DNA of 11,027 bases, taken from NCBI GenBank assembly GCA_945862275.1, contig CAMAYA010000022.1, positions 1-11,027 on the forward strand. Reading direction: 5' to 3'. Positions 1 to 7,573 of this stretch are shown here, piece by piece (the stretch's first letter is position 1; every line of letters starts with the position of its first letter). The notes beneath the pieces were generated by a model. The model saw only the letters and a program-made list of their open reading frames with translations, was not told the origin of the DNA and made no database searches. Made by a program: the position numbers and the translations under genes. The DNA is from Legionella genomosp. 1 (GTDB lineage Bacteria; Pseudomonadota; Gammaproteobacteria; Legionellales; Legionellaceae).

Positions 1-2145
1 AAGGAAATCGCTAAACGCGCAACTCTTGAGTGCACGATTGAGCAAGATCAACGCGCCATTCGAGATCGATGGGCAAGCACATTGATTCATGTTGGTAGAG
101 AAGACGAGCCCGCACATAAAGCCCATCTTCGCGCCACTCAAATCATGATGGTGGCCATGGCGGCCATTGCTCAAGGACAATTTGAAGTGAGCATATCCGG
201 CGAAAATGATGCATTTGGCCCTCCTTCCAATGCCCTTGGGGTTGCGGATTATCTGTCTCATGCCAGCCGTGTCATGATTGATTTAAGTGAGCTCTCGGAT
301 GGCCATAGGGACGAATTTTTAAAGCAATTTCCTAAAAAAGAATTGGATGCACGCCCCTCAACGCATCGGACCCTTAGACAAGACGGCATATTGACCGAGG
401 AAAAAACACTCGGACATGGTGTGAGAGGCTCGTTTTTAAATGCGATGGATGCCGTGGGGACGACAACAGGAATAGGCCCATTGGCGGCAAAGGTGGGCAT
501 ACAAGGACCCCCATTGACTGATTATGGTGTCGATATCCAGATGGGCGGCATTGGCCAACCCAACTTAAGTGGAGGGGTCAGTGAGCGTGGGCGAGATGGC
601 CATGTATTGATCTACCTAGGCGATCCAAAGGCCGTGATGATTGGCCTTGAGCAAACCAAGGCCCTCGGCAGTCAAGGGATGCAAAATTACTTTGGCCAAG
701 CAGGTGAAGCGACCGCAGGTCTCATTAATGGCGCATGGAATTTAGTTACCGGAAAAACATCGCCTCCTGCATCTCCAAACACAAAATCACCCTCCCCTGG
801 ATTGACGCATGACGACGACAACACCTGCGGGTTAAGTGGTGAGCACTCCATCCTAGGTCACTCAGATGATTACACAGCGGCGGGTTCGCTTTATTTTAGT
901 AACGTGCTCTATAAAATCAAATTGCTGGAACAAACAGGCGCGTTGACCCCTGCAAAATACAATGGCATGCGTGTTCAATTGAACGATGGTAATTTTGGTG
1001 CATTTACTCGGTACTTTCAAGCCCTGTCGCTCGCCCGTCGAAGTAGCAATATTGACGAGATAAAGCAGTTATTAAAACAATTGCCTAGAACCGCCCTACG
1101 GGATCTTCCAGACGAATCAGCACGGAACAACCGCCTGTTCCTAGTGAAAAGCATCACGCCGAGTGATTTAGACGCCTGTTTTAATCAACTGAACGATGTT
1201 TATGATGATAAAGTAAACCTAGATTTAGCCAAAGGATTGTTTGTGCAAAAACTAGACGACATTCAAGCCTGGCTTGCTGAGCCTCGTCGATTACCAAACA
1301 ACCGCCGTGTTTTAAGTGCATTTCGTGATGGTGAGATTCGTAGCGTGAATCCCCTGGTGAAACAATTGGAAAACACGCTGAATCAAGCCGTGATGCAATT
1401 AAATCAGAACGCAACAGCTGAATTGATGCAGAAATACCACCAACCAACAGGAGCGATCCAGCAGATGCTGGTGTTGGAAGGCGCTTACGGCGCGATTCAG
1501 CTAAATGAGGGATGCCCCATTTACCAACGCTTCAAGGCGCAACGGGAAGAAATCAAGGCACTTTATGGTGCTATTGGAGCAGCATCTGTATCTGAAGTTC
1601 CGGCGTTTCCTTTTGGTTTTTTGATATCATTAGAGCAACTAGAAACCAAGGTAACCCACACTGTGGGCACCAACGAGAGCGTCGGCTTGATGCATTTCAA
1701 GTGTCAAGCGGATCACTGGCGTGAATTGTACGAAGCAGCGTTAAGACAACATGCGTTGCAAGGCGTAGAGGTGGTAGAGGAATCCTTGATTGAGGGTCCA
1801 GTGGTGGCTCGCTCAGCATCGGCAGTCGAAAATGACCAGCGGGACCAGGAATGTCGACAAGAAACCATTCAAGTTCCAAACGAAGAACCCATCTGGGACT
1901 GGGTGTTTGTATGGCAATGCATGTCATCGCCAACAGCCCTCAACACTTATGGAACGGTTCTAGTGATAGCAGGCCTCATCATTGCCGGCGCTGTGGCTAC
2001 AAGTGCTATCCCTGTGGTATTGGGTGCAACTGTTGCTGTTTCAGGGTTCGCATTGGGCGCTGCGTGCTTTTTTAACGCGCGCTCGAACCATCCCGCACTT
2101 GGGGGCCACGAGGCAGGAAACCCAGTGTCATTACAAAACGTCTAA
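1..2145 (+). CDS. Large unknown protein with C-terminal hydrophobic hairpin, 5' end missing
   Basis: The frame is open from the first base, so the gene begins upstream; 714 codons are visible before the TAA. A TTG at 82 is in frame, but nothing marks it as the true start. I do not recognise a named family. Visible codons 1 to about 250 form a mixed, glycine-rich region with a segment reading GHVLIYLGDP then MIGLEQTKALGSQGM (nt about 600-680). A Ser/Pro/Thr linker follows at nt 757-801. A long, mainly helical, charged region (nt about 880-1780) comes next, then an acidic stretch. Two adjacent hydrophobic segments sit near the C-terminus (nt about 1954-2072), rich in Ala, Val, Ile and Gly, followed by a polar tail. 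This layout, a soluble body plus a late membrane hairpin, is common among type IV secretion effectors of Legionella and Coxiella, but also among ordinary membrane proteins. Function is unknown; an effector role is only inference. Confidence 0.85.
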   Translation, partial: KEIAKRATLECTIEQDQRAIRDRWASTLIHVGREDEPAHKAHLRATQIMMVAMAAIAQGQFEVSISGENDAFGPPSNALGVADYLSHASRVMIDLSELSDGHRDEFLKQFPKKELDARPSTHRTLRQDGILTEEKTLGHGVRGSFLNAMDAVGTTTGIGPLAAKVGIQGPPLTDYGVDIQMGGIGQPNLSGGVSERGRDGHVLIYLGDPKAVMIGLEQTKALGSQGMQNYFGQAGEATAGLINGAWNLVTGKTSPPASPNTKSPSPGLTHDDDNTCGLSGEHSILGHSDDYTAAGSLYFSNVLYKIKLLEQTGALTPAKYNGMRVQLNDGNFGAFTRYFQALSLARRSSNIDEIKQLLKQLPRTALRDLPDESARNNRLFLVKSITPSDLDACFNQLNDVYDDKVNLDLAKGLFVQKLDDIQAWLAEPRRLPNNRRVLSAFRDGEIRSVNPLVKQLENTLNQAVMQLNQNATAELMQKYHQPTGAIQQMLVLEGAYGAIQLNEGCPIYQRFKAQREEIKALYGAIGAASVSEVPAFPFGFLISLEQLETKVTHTVGTNESVGLMHFKCQADHWRELYEAALRQHALQGVEVVEESLIEGPVVARSASAVENDQRDQECRQETIQVPNEEPIWDWVFVWQCMSSPTALNTYGTVLVIAGLIIAGAVATSAIPVVLGATVAVSGFALGAACFFNARSNHPALGGHEAGNPVSLQNV

Positions 2146-2163
2146 CCGAAACATGCTTCTAAA

Positions 2164-2205
2164 ATTAGCTTCATTGTTGGTCGTTTGCCCAACAATGAAG
2201 CTAAT
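2164..2205 (-). terminator. Perfect 17-bp stem-loop, probable terminator
   Basis: ATTAGCTTCATTGTTGG (2164-2180) is matched exactly by its reverse complement at 2189-2205, with an 8-base loop. Read on the minus strand the stem is followed by TTTTAG, a short U-tract, and it begins inside the stop codon of the decayed MaoC-like gene, so it probably ended that transcript. On the plus strand it lies 18 bp after the stop of the large unknown gene and may also slow polymerase there, but no T-run follows on that side. Confidence 0.6.
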
Positions 2206-2321
2206 CCTTCCGTGATTTAAATTCAACCGTCGGCAACTCGATTCGTTTTCGTTTCACTTTATCTACTGGCGCTGTCACCTACGTTTATTTCATCAAAGAC
2301 ATGATTTTCAATATAACGCAT
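2201..2321 (-). pseudogene. Remnant of MaoC-type (R)-hydratase gene, internal deletion
   Basis: On the minus strand an ATG at 2321, with AAAGGGAAA a few bases before it, opens MRYIENHVFDEINVGDSAS and stops at 2259. The FDEI-VGDSAS pattern is typical of the N-terminus of MaoC-like dehydratases and of the hydratase half of enoyl-CoA hydratase/phosphate acetyltransferase proteins. In another frame, starting around 2275, the DNA reads VTAPVDKVKRKRIELPTVEF and ends at TAG 2201-2203. The pattern V-AP-EK(I/V)-R-RI-LP-V is what I recall as the end of the same domain. The catalytic middle (the hydratase Asp/His motif), roughly 100 or more codons, is absent. The simplest reading is a gene whose interior was deleted out of frame, leaving start, ribosome site, end and terminator in place. 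Assignment rests on remembered family motifs, not on a search. Confidence 0.55.
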
Positions 2322-2365
2322 CGGGTTTCCCTTTGTTTTGATTCTGTCCCTCACTTCATTGTAAA
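2289..2365 (+). promoter_or_regulatory. Candidate tyrB promoters
   Basis: Two weak sigma-70-like options precede tyrB. One is TTCATC (2289-2294) with TATAAC (2312-2317) at 17-bp spacing, which has the better -10. The other is TTGATT (2338-2343) with TGTAAA (2360-2365) at 16 bp, which has the better -35 and lies closer to the gene. The region is noncoding on this strand and tyrB needs a promoter here, but I cannot decide between them. The first lies over the start of the dead MaoC-like gene. Confidence 0.25.
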
Positions 2366-2395
2366 CTGCAACCAACTGATTACCTAAGGAAACAC

Positions 2396-3595
2396 ATGTC
2401 ATTGTTCACACACATTGAAGAAGCACCCCGGGATCCCATTTTAGGCATCACGGAAGTATTCAACGCTGATCCAAACCTTAAAAAAATCAATTTAAGCATC
2501 GGCGTGTATTTAACAGACGAGGGCAAAATCCCCCTGCTCAAATCCGTGCAACAAGCGGAGAAAATTATCATGGAAACGCCGGCTCCTCGGGCTTACCTTC
2601 CAATCCAAGGTACCACCACATATGACCAGGCTGTGCAAACGCTACTGTTTGGTGCCAACGCCGCTGCTGTAAGAGAAGGGCGTGTGGTCACGGTACAGGC
2701 GTTAGGCGGCACAGGCGGACTGAAGCTCGGCGCTGATTTTTTGAAGCGGTTTTTCCCAGCAGCTCAGGTGGCCATTAGCGACCCCAGCTGGGAAAACCAC
2801 CGTGCGGTGTTTGAGTCAGCCGGATTTCCCGTCTCAAATTATACCTATTACGATGCCAAAACCCACGGCGTCGATTTCAGAGGCTTAATGGCATCGCTCA
2901 TAGCACTGCCGGCTCAATCCATTGTTATCCTGCATGCATGCTGCCACAACCCAACGGGCATTGATTTATCGACAGATCAATGGGAGCAAATCATTGAAGC
3001 ATGCCGTGACCAAGCCCTCATCCCATTTCTTGATATGGCCTACCAAGGGTTTGCAACGAGCGTAGAAGCCGATGCTGAAGTGGTTCGTTTATTCACGGAT
3101 TCAGGATTATCATTCCTCATTTCCAATTCGTTTTCTAAATCTTGTTCGCTCTATGGCGAACGTGTGGGCGCGCTCTCGATTGTGACGGGAAGCCAAACAG
3201 AGTCCACTTGCGTACTATCCCAGATAAAGCGTGTGATTCGAACCAATTACTCCAATCCCCCCACCCACGGCAGCGCCATTGTAACAACACTGCTCACCAA
3301 CCCTGAACTACATGCCTTGTGGATAAGTGAACTGGATGATATGCGCCTGCGAATCGATTCCATGCGCCATGCGCTGGTCTCAAAATTAAGCGAACTGAGT
3401 GATGCGATGGACTTCTCCTTTATCAACCAACAGCGTGGCATGTTCTCCTATTCAGGCCTTTCTAGCTTACAGGCCACGCAACTGAAACAAGACCATGGCA
3501 TTTATATTTTATCGTCAGGCCGCATCTGTATCGCAGCGTTGAATAGTCGAAATATTGACACCGTGGCGCATGCCATAGCGGCGGTTCTGGATTAA
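2396..3595 (+). CDS. tyrB: Aromatic amino acid aminotransferase (class I, PLP)
   Basis: Cytosolic PLP enzyme that exchanges the amino group between glutamate/2-oxoglutarate and phenylalanine, tyrosine or aspartate with their keto acids, the last step of Phe and Tyr synthesis. The 399 residues match the usual 396-397 of AspC/TyrB. Visible family residues: Trp132 in PSWENH, Asn185 in HNPTG, Asp213 and Tyr216 in DMAYQGF, the Schiff-base Lys248 in NSFSKS, Arg256 in YGERVG, Arg282 in IRTNYSNPP, and Arg376 in SSGRICIA, which binds the alpha-carboxylate. TyrB rather than AspC is favoured by LSIGVY, YLPIQG, NSFSK-SLYGERVG and RGMFSYSGLS, which follow E. coli TyrB almost word for word. Substrate preference still cannot be fixed from sequence alone. 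ATG 2396 has TAAGGA (2385-2390) five bases upstream. It stands alone on its strand and converges on tamB, 11 bp away, with no visible terminator between. Confidence 0.95.
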   Translation: MSLFTHIEEAPRDPILGITEVFNADPNLKKINLSIGVYLTDEGKIPLLKSVQQAEKIIMETPAPRAYLPIQGTTTYDQAVQTLLFGANAAAVREGRVVTVQALGGTGGLKLGADFLKRFFPAAQVAISDPSWENHRAVFESAGFPVSNYTYYDAKTHGVDFRGLMASLIALPAQSIVILHACCHNPTGIDLSTDQWEQIIEACRDQALIPFLDMAYQGFATSVEADAEVVRLFTDSGLSFLISNSFSKSCSLYGERVGALSIVTGSQTESTCVLSQIKRVIRTNYSNPPTHGSAIVTTLLTNPELHALWISELDDMRLRIDSMRHALVSKLSELSDAMDFSFINQQRGMFSYSGLSSLQATQLKQDHGIYILSSGRICIAALNSRNIDTVAHAIAAVLD

Positions 3596-3606
3596 GATGC
3601 GCGAAT

Positions 3607-5715
3607 TCATGGCGATGCGGTGTACAATAAGTCCACTCCATTGCCCACATTGTTCGTGCTCACCTGCACACTGAAGTATCGATTCAATAAATATTTCAGT
3701 GTGAGCGTGTTGCTGTTTTCTTGAAATACGCCGACGTTGTAACTTAAATACAAGCGCTTCGACAAGGATTTACCCACCACAAATGTGGTATCTGAGGCAG
3801 GCTTATTGGACGTGGCCGTTCGGCTTTGCACGTCAAAATCAAACCCAAGCGCTTCTTTCAATTGAGAGAGCAATTGCAAGCCCTTGGTTCCGGAGTCCAA
3901 ATTCATTGCAGACATGGCGGTAAGCAGCAATTTCCCGCCCGACTGACTGGCCTGATTTGCAGGCTTGCCGAGTATCAGCATGGATAAAATATCCGCCTGA
4001 GACAAGCTGCTGGGCACCGAAAACAACTTAATTTTAGGGGCGTTCAAATACCCACTGACATCAATACCGACCGTCACGTGATTTGCAAACGCAATGGGTT
4101 GGATATTCGATGCATTAAAGTCAAACAATTGATTCGAGCCTGAAAGTTCTGCCGTGTTATTAAACGATCGCACCGCGCGCAAACTAATATTGGGATTGCT
4201 CAATGCACCCCCTGTGAATAATAATTGGCCGTGATCAATCGCCAGATCTTGCCCATAAGCCCGGTAGTGCCCCTCTCGAATGGTGAGTTCACCGATTGCG
4301 CTCAGCGAGCGTTCTGGAGATTGCATCATTTGAAGCGCGCCGCCCAATGCACCATGTAACCCTTGCGTGTCGATCAACACATCATCGCCCAATTGAACAC
4401 GCACATCGGCCGTAATCGGTAGTCTGCTGAACATGCTCGGTTGGGTATCCTGCACAAATACGGCATCTCCTGTTATGTTAACCGTATTACTGAATGTCAT
4501 CGGCTTGAAACGCGCGCTGGGAACCCCTATCGTACCCGTGATATCGAGTGCATCCTGATTGATCTGCACTGTTAATTGAGGAGAGGCTTGAATAGCATAT
4601 TCGGCAGTTTTCAGGATAGGGAAATGATCGCCTTTGATCAATACCGACCCCAGCAGTTTCGGTGACAACTCCCCTTGGCTACTCAGTGTCAACTGATGCC
4701 CGTCTTGTTCCGATATAGACCCTGTTGCCTCCCAATGCTGGTTATGGCTATGAATCGTAGCTTGTATCGCGTTCAATACCACACCGGCTTCCGGGAGTGA
4801 AACGCCCGCATCCTGTAAAGTCAAGATGCCTTCAATATCCGGATGACCCAATGCGCCAGTGGCCTTTAATTGTGCGGACAATCGACCGTGCGGATGCTGA
4901 AGCGCCGGGCTCAATGCTTGCAAAAAATCCAACGATTTCACTTGAAAATCCAATCGACCGGTCATCGGATGCGTGAGTGATGCGACCTGCTGCCAGTTAA
5001 ACTGCGGCAATTGCAGGGCAATTTTTACGGGTTCATTGGCATTCAGCAGAAACGCGCCGGTTGCATTTAATGCGTCAGGTGTTAAACGAACCGCCAAGCT
5101 CCCACCTTGAAACAGGATGGGCTGCATAGAAGGCGTTTCTGCGGGTTGAAAACGTCCCGGGGTTAACTTGATGTCAAGTTGTCCTTGCTTTAATCCTTGG
5201 AACGTCCCGTTGACTTGAATGGTGGTGGTCAAGCCCACCAGCGCCGGATGAAGTGATTGAGGCTGAGGGATCAACGCGGTGAGTTGCCATTCCTTCAATA
5301 ATACACCGGTCAAGGTGAGGGAATTCGGTCCCGAACGCAATTCGGCCGATAACGCATAAGGCGGCACTAACTGGCCATGGCCTTGCACCTCAAACAACAG
5401 ATCGTCGTACTTCAGCTTGCCCTGACTCAACACCATCGTCAAATCCCAAGGGCGCCACGTCATTACCCAGCGCACATGACCATGAATCAAATGAACAGTG
5501 ACCTTCCCCTCCATATACGTTAATTCATCGATGGACAAACCGTTGATAACATTACCTGTAATGTGCTCAACGTGTAATTGGCCTGGCAAAACAAAGAGGG
5601 CGGTTTTTATCAACGTATAAGAACCAAGCGTTGTGTAAACCAAAAAAACCAATGTGCTCAAGAGCAACACGATGATGGCCAATATTTTATATATAACCGC
5701 GTTGATATATCGCAT
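3607..5715 (-). CDS. tamB: TamB, translocation and assembly module inner-membrane component (short form)
   Basis: Inner-membrane-anchored periplasmic protein that pairs with TamA; the family forms a long beta-groove implicated in phospholipid transport to, and protein assembly in, the outer membrane. Residues about 7-30 form one uncleaved membrane anchor, followed by TTLGSYTLIKTALFVLPG, close to the start of E. coli TamB. The middle is repetitive beta-strand sequence of AsmA/TamB type. The C-terminal TamB (DUF490) domain shows DILSMLILGKP near residue 575. It ends with LSKRLYLSYNVGVF, LKYLLNRYFSVQVST and a final GVDLLYTASP, the family's hallmark tail. At 702 aa it is far shorter than E. coli TamB (1259 aa), yet both ends are intact, so the loss is internal and no frameshift is apparent. 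The ATG shares one base with the tamA stop (TAATG), which suggests translational coupling. Confidence 0.93.
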   Translation of the reverse strand: MRYINAVIYKILAIIVLLLSTLVFLVYTTLGSYTLIKTALFVLPGQLHVEHITGNVINGLSIDELTYMEGKVTVHLIHGHVRWVMTWRPWDLTMVLSQGKLKYDDLLFEVQGHGQLVPPYALSAELRSGPNSLTLTGVLLKEWQLTALIPQPQSLHPALVGLTTTIQVNGTFQGLKQGQLDIKLTPGRFQPAETPSMQPILFQGGSLAVRLTPDALNATGAFLLNANEPVKIALQLPQFNWQQVASLTHPMTGRLDFQVKSLDFLQALSPALQHPHGRLSAQLKATGALGHPDIEGILTLQDAGVSLPEAGVVLNAIQATIHSHNQHWEATGSISEQDGHQLTLSSQGELSPKLLGSVLIKGDHFPILKTAEYAIQASPQLTVQINQDALDITGTIGVPSARFKPMTFSNTVNITGDAVFVQDTQPSMFSRLPITADVRVQLGDDVLIDTQGLHGALGGALQMMQSPERSLSAIGELTIREGHYRAYGQDLAIDHGQLLFTGGALSNPNISLRAVRSFNNTAELSGSNQLFDFNASNIQPIAFANHVTVGIDVSGYLNAPKIKLFSVPSSLSQADILSMLILGKPANQASQSGGKLLLTAMSAMNLDSGTKGLQLLSQLKEALGFDFDVQSRTATSNKPASDTTFVVGKSLSKRLYLSYNVGVFQENSNTLTLKYLLNRYFSVQVSTNNVGNGVDLLYTASP

Positions 5716-7409
5716 TAAAGATCAGGCCCCATGTTGATGACTAATTTGGGGCTGTGACCGGATATCCGTTGCCCTTGCTGATTGATCGCTTCCGCCACCT
5801 CAACCTTGATAGGTCCCACCGGAGACACCCACATGATCCCAATGCCCGCATCGTATTTCGTTTGTGCGTTCGTCGGATCATACACATCGCCCACATCATA
5901 AAAACCAATCAAAAATAAATGTTGAGCGGTTTCTTTTTGAATTTGAATGCCGGCATAACTGACCACTTTACCAGGCCCAAGGGAATTAAAACTATACCCT
6001 TTTAAATTTTCAGCTCCCCCCAACAACAAGGCCAGCGACAGCGGCAGTTGATTGATGTCATTGATAGCTGAAAAGCCCTGAATGGCATGTGCATAGAAAC
6101 GGGTGCGAATGCTATCCACAGTGTAGGCGGCTTTTGCGTTAATCGAGACTTGTGCCAAGCTCACTTGCGATAGCAACGCTGAACTAGCGCCTAAGCCACT
6201 CAGCGTTATATTGTAGCCTGAAGGCGAAAACAAAGGATCGCTCGTCTTGCTCCACGTGAAAACGCCTTTAGGATACAGCACGGTTTCTTCCATTGTGGAG
6301 AAGCCTGTAAACGTGTAATTGTACCGCTCATGCAACGCATTGAGGGACAGCGTGCGTTGAAAATGAGTCAGCACGTGTTGTTGCGCCACGCCTAACAACA
6401 CCGCATTGCTGTGGCCTGCGTTGTAGTTTAAGTTGGAAAACCCACCATTCAAACTGTAATGATCAGTGACCGGATTGGCCCCCGGAATGTTGTATTGCGC
6501 CTGCAACGCGTTTTCCTGAAACGAACCCTGTGCGACGGCATTGAATGTGTGTCCTGCCTGGTTCACAGGAATCACACTGAGACTTAGACGCCCACGCGGA
6601 CCCGTATCGGTGCCATATCCCGCACCCACCGAATAATTGACCCGTTTCGCCGACTGAAGACTCACATCAATTGGCACATTGCTCTTTGCATTGAGCACAG
6701 GGCTCACATTCACCGCGTTGAAATAACCACTGCCCACTAAATTACGGTTCAGCGCTAAGATTTGATCGGTAGAATAGGGTTGTCCATATTTAAACGGGAC
6801 ATAGCGATGCAATAGTTCAGGAGATATGGACGTTTTGTCAAAGCGAATAGGGCCGAAATAATATTGAGGGCCGGTGTAAAACAACAACGTCACATTCGCC
6901 GTATAATGCGCTTGATCGATGACGATTTTTGACGTTTCAAAAGAGGCATGCAAATAACCTTGCTGTTCTGCCGAACTCAATAAGTTGTCTTTGGCTTCTT
7001 CATACAGCATGCTATTGAGCGGATCCCCTACATGAATAGGCAGATCGCGCACTGCTTGCTGTATTTCGGCGTTTTTAGCACCTTCACCGGTCACACGCAG
7101 TGTGAAGGCTGTGATGAGTAATTTAGCACCCGGAATCACATGAATACCAATCACATCCTGCGCGCCGCCTGCGTGGATTGAAATTTGTGGCTTGAAATAC
7201 CCATAGGGGTACAAGGCTTTGGCCACCTGGGCGCGCAAGGTATCGAGCGACGCTAGCTGAATCGATTGGTCGGTATACAGCTCGCTTAAACGATGCTGTA
7301 CATTTAGCAAAAGCTCGCCGGTTAGTCCTGTGATTTTTAAGCTAGATAGATTAGCAGCATGCAGCGCAAAGGGCATGCAACAGAGAACAACCAATGCGGT
7401 CTTTCTCAT
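5715..7409 (-). CDS. tamA: TamA, Omp85-family outer-membrane protein
   Basis: Outer-membrane beta-barrel of the Omp85 superfamily, partner of TamB in outer-membrane biogenesis. The 564 residues compare with 577 in E. coli. A signal peptide (MRKTALVVL, hydrophobic core, cleavage near ALHA-A, residues 18-19) is followed by about 230 residues of POTRA-type repeats. The third ends with YGQPYSTDQILALNRNLVGS and GYFNAVNVSPVL. A 16-strand-type barrel follows from about residue 255. The Omp85 loop-6 motif appears as GGAENLKGYSF (around residue 466), with Lys in place of the usual Arg of (V/I)RG(F/Y). The last strands read WVSPVGPIKVEVAEAI and end VINMGPDL, matching the family's SPVGPI and GPEL endings. 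The ATG lacks a clear Shine-Dalgarno site (CCTACCAG precedes it), but the signal peptide fixes this start. It is first in a tamA-tamB operon and lies 164 bp downstream of the carbonic anhydrase gene on the same strand. Confidence 0.95.
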   Translation of the reverse strand: MRKTALVVLCCMPFALHAANLSSLKITGLTGELLLNVQHRLSELYTDQSIQLASLDTLRAQVAKALYPYGYFKPQISIHAGGAQDVIGIHVIPGAKLLITAFTLRVTGEGAKNAEIQQAVRDLPIHVGDPLNSMLYEEAKDNLLSSAEQQGYLHASFETSKIVIDQAHYTANVTLLFYTGPQYYFGPIRFDKTSISPELLHRYVPFKYGQPYSTDQILALNRNLVGSGYFNAVNVSPVLNAKSNVPIDVSLQSAKRVNYSVGAGYGTDTGPRGRLSLSVIPVNQAGHTFNAVAQGSFQENALQAQYNIPGANPVTDHYSLNGGFSNLNYNAGHSNAVLLGVAQQHVLTHFQRTLSLNALHERYNYTFTGFSTMEETVLYPKGVFTWSKTSDPLFSPSGYNITLSGLGASSALLSQVSLAQVSINAKAAYTVDSIRTRFYAHAIQGFSAINDINQLPLSLALLLGGAENLKGYSFNSLGPGKVVSYAGIQIQKETAQHLFLIGFYDVGDVYDPTNAQTKYDAGIGIMWVSPVGPIKVEVAEAINQQGQRISGHSPKLVINMGPDL

Positions 7410-7480
7410 CTGGTAGGAATGTGTTTCAAGTTATGCAATACCTCGGGGCTATCACAGGGCTAATTAAAATAAAACGCTCA

Positions 7481-7562
7481 TTCCCTTCCCCGTGGGGAGA
7501 AGGGAGCACACACTGATTCAGTGTAATTGAAATGGCATTACCCCCTGCTTTTGGAGGGGATA
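7481..7562. repeat. Cluster of three inverted repeats, possible REP-like element or terminator
   Basis: Between the carbonic anhydrase and tamA lie three hairpin-forming units in about 80 bp. The first (7483-7504) pairs CCCTTC+CCC with GGG+A+GAAGGG, with one bulge and a 3-base loop. The second is ACACTGA-T-TCAGTGT (7510-7524), a perfect 7+7 palindrome. The third is CCCCT with AGGGG (7542-7546 with 7555-7559) around an 8-base loop. GTAAT/ATTAC also pair across 7523-7541. The first hairpin is GC-rich and strong. No T-run follows on the minus strand, so it is a poor intrinsic terminator for the carbonic anhydrase. Dense intergenic palindromes of this kind are often dispersed repeats, which only the rest of the genome can show. 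Confidence 0.4.
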
Positions 7563-7573
7563 CAAACCGCCCA

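Noticed and set aside
82..84. TTG as start of the large unknown gene
   Set aside because: The frame is open to the window edge and no ribosome site precedes the TTG, so the gene most likely starts outside the window.
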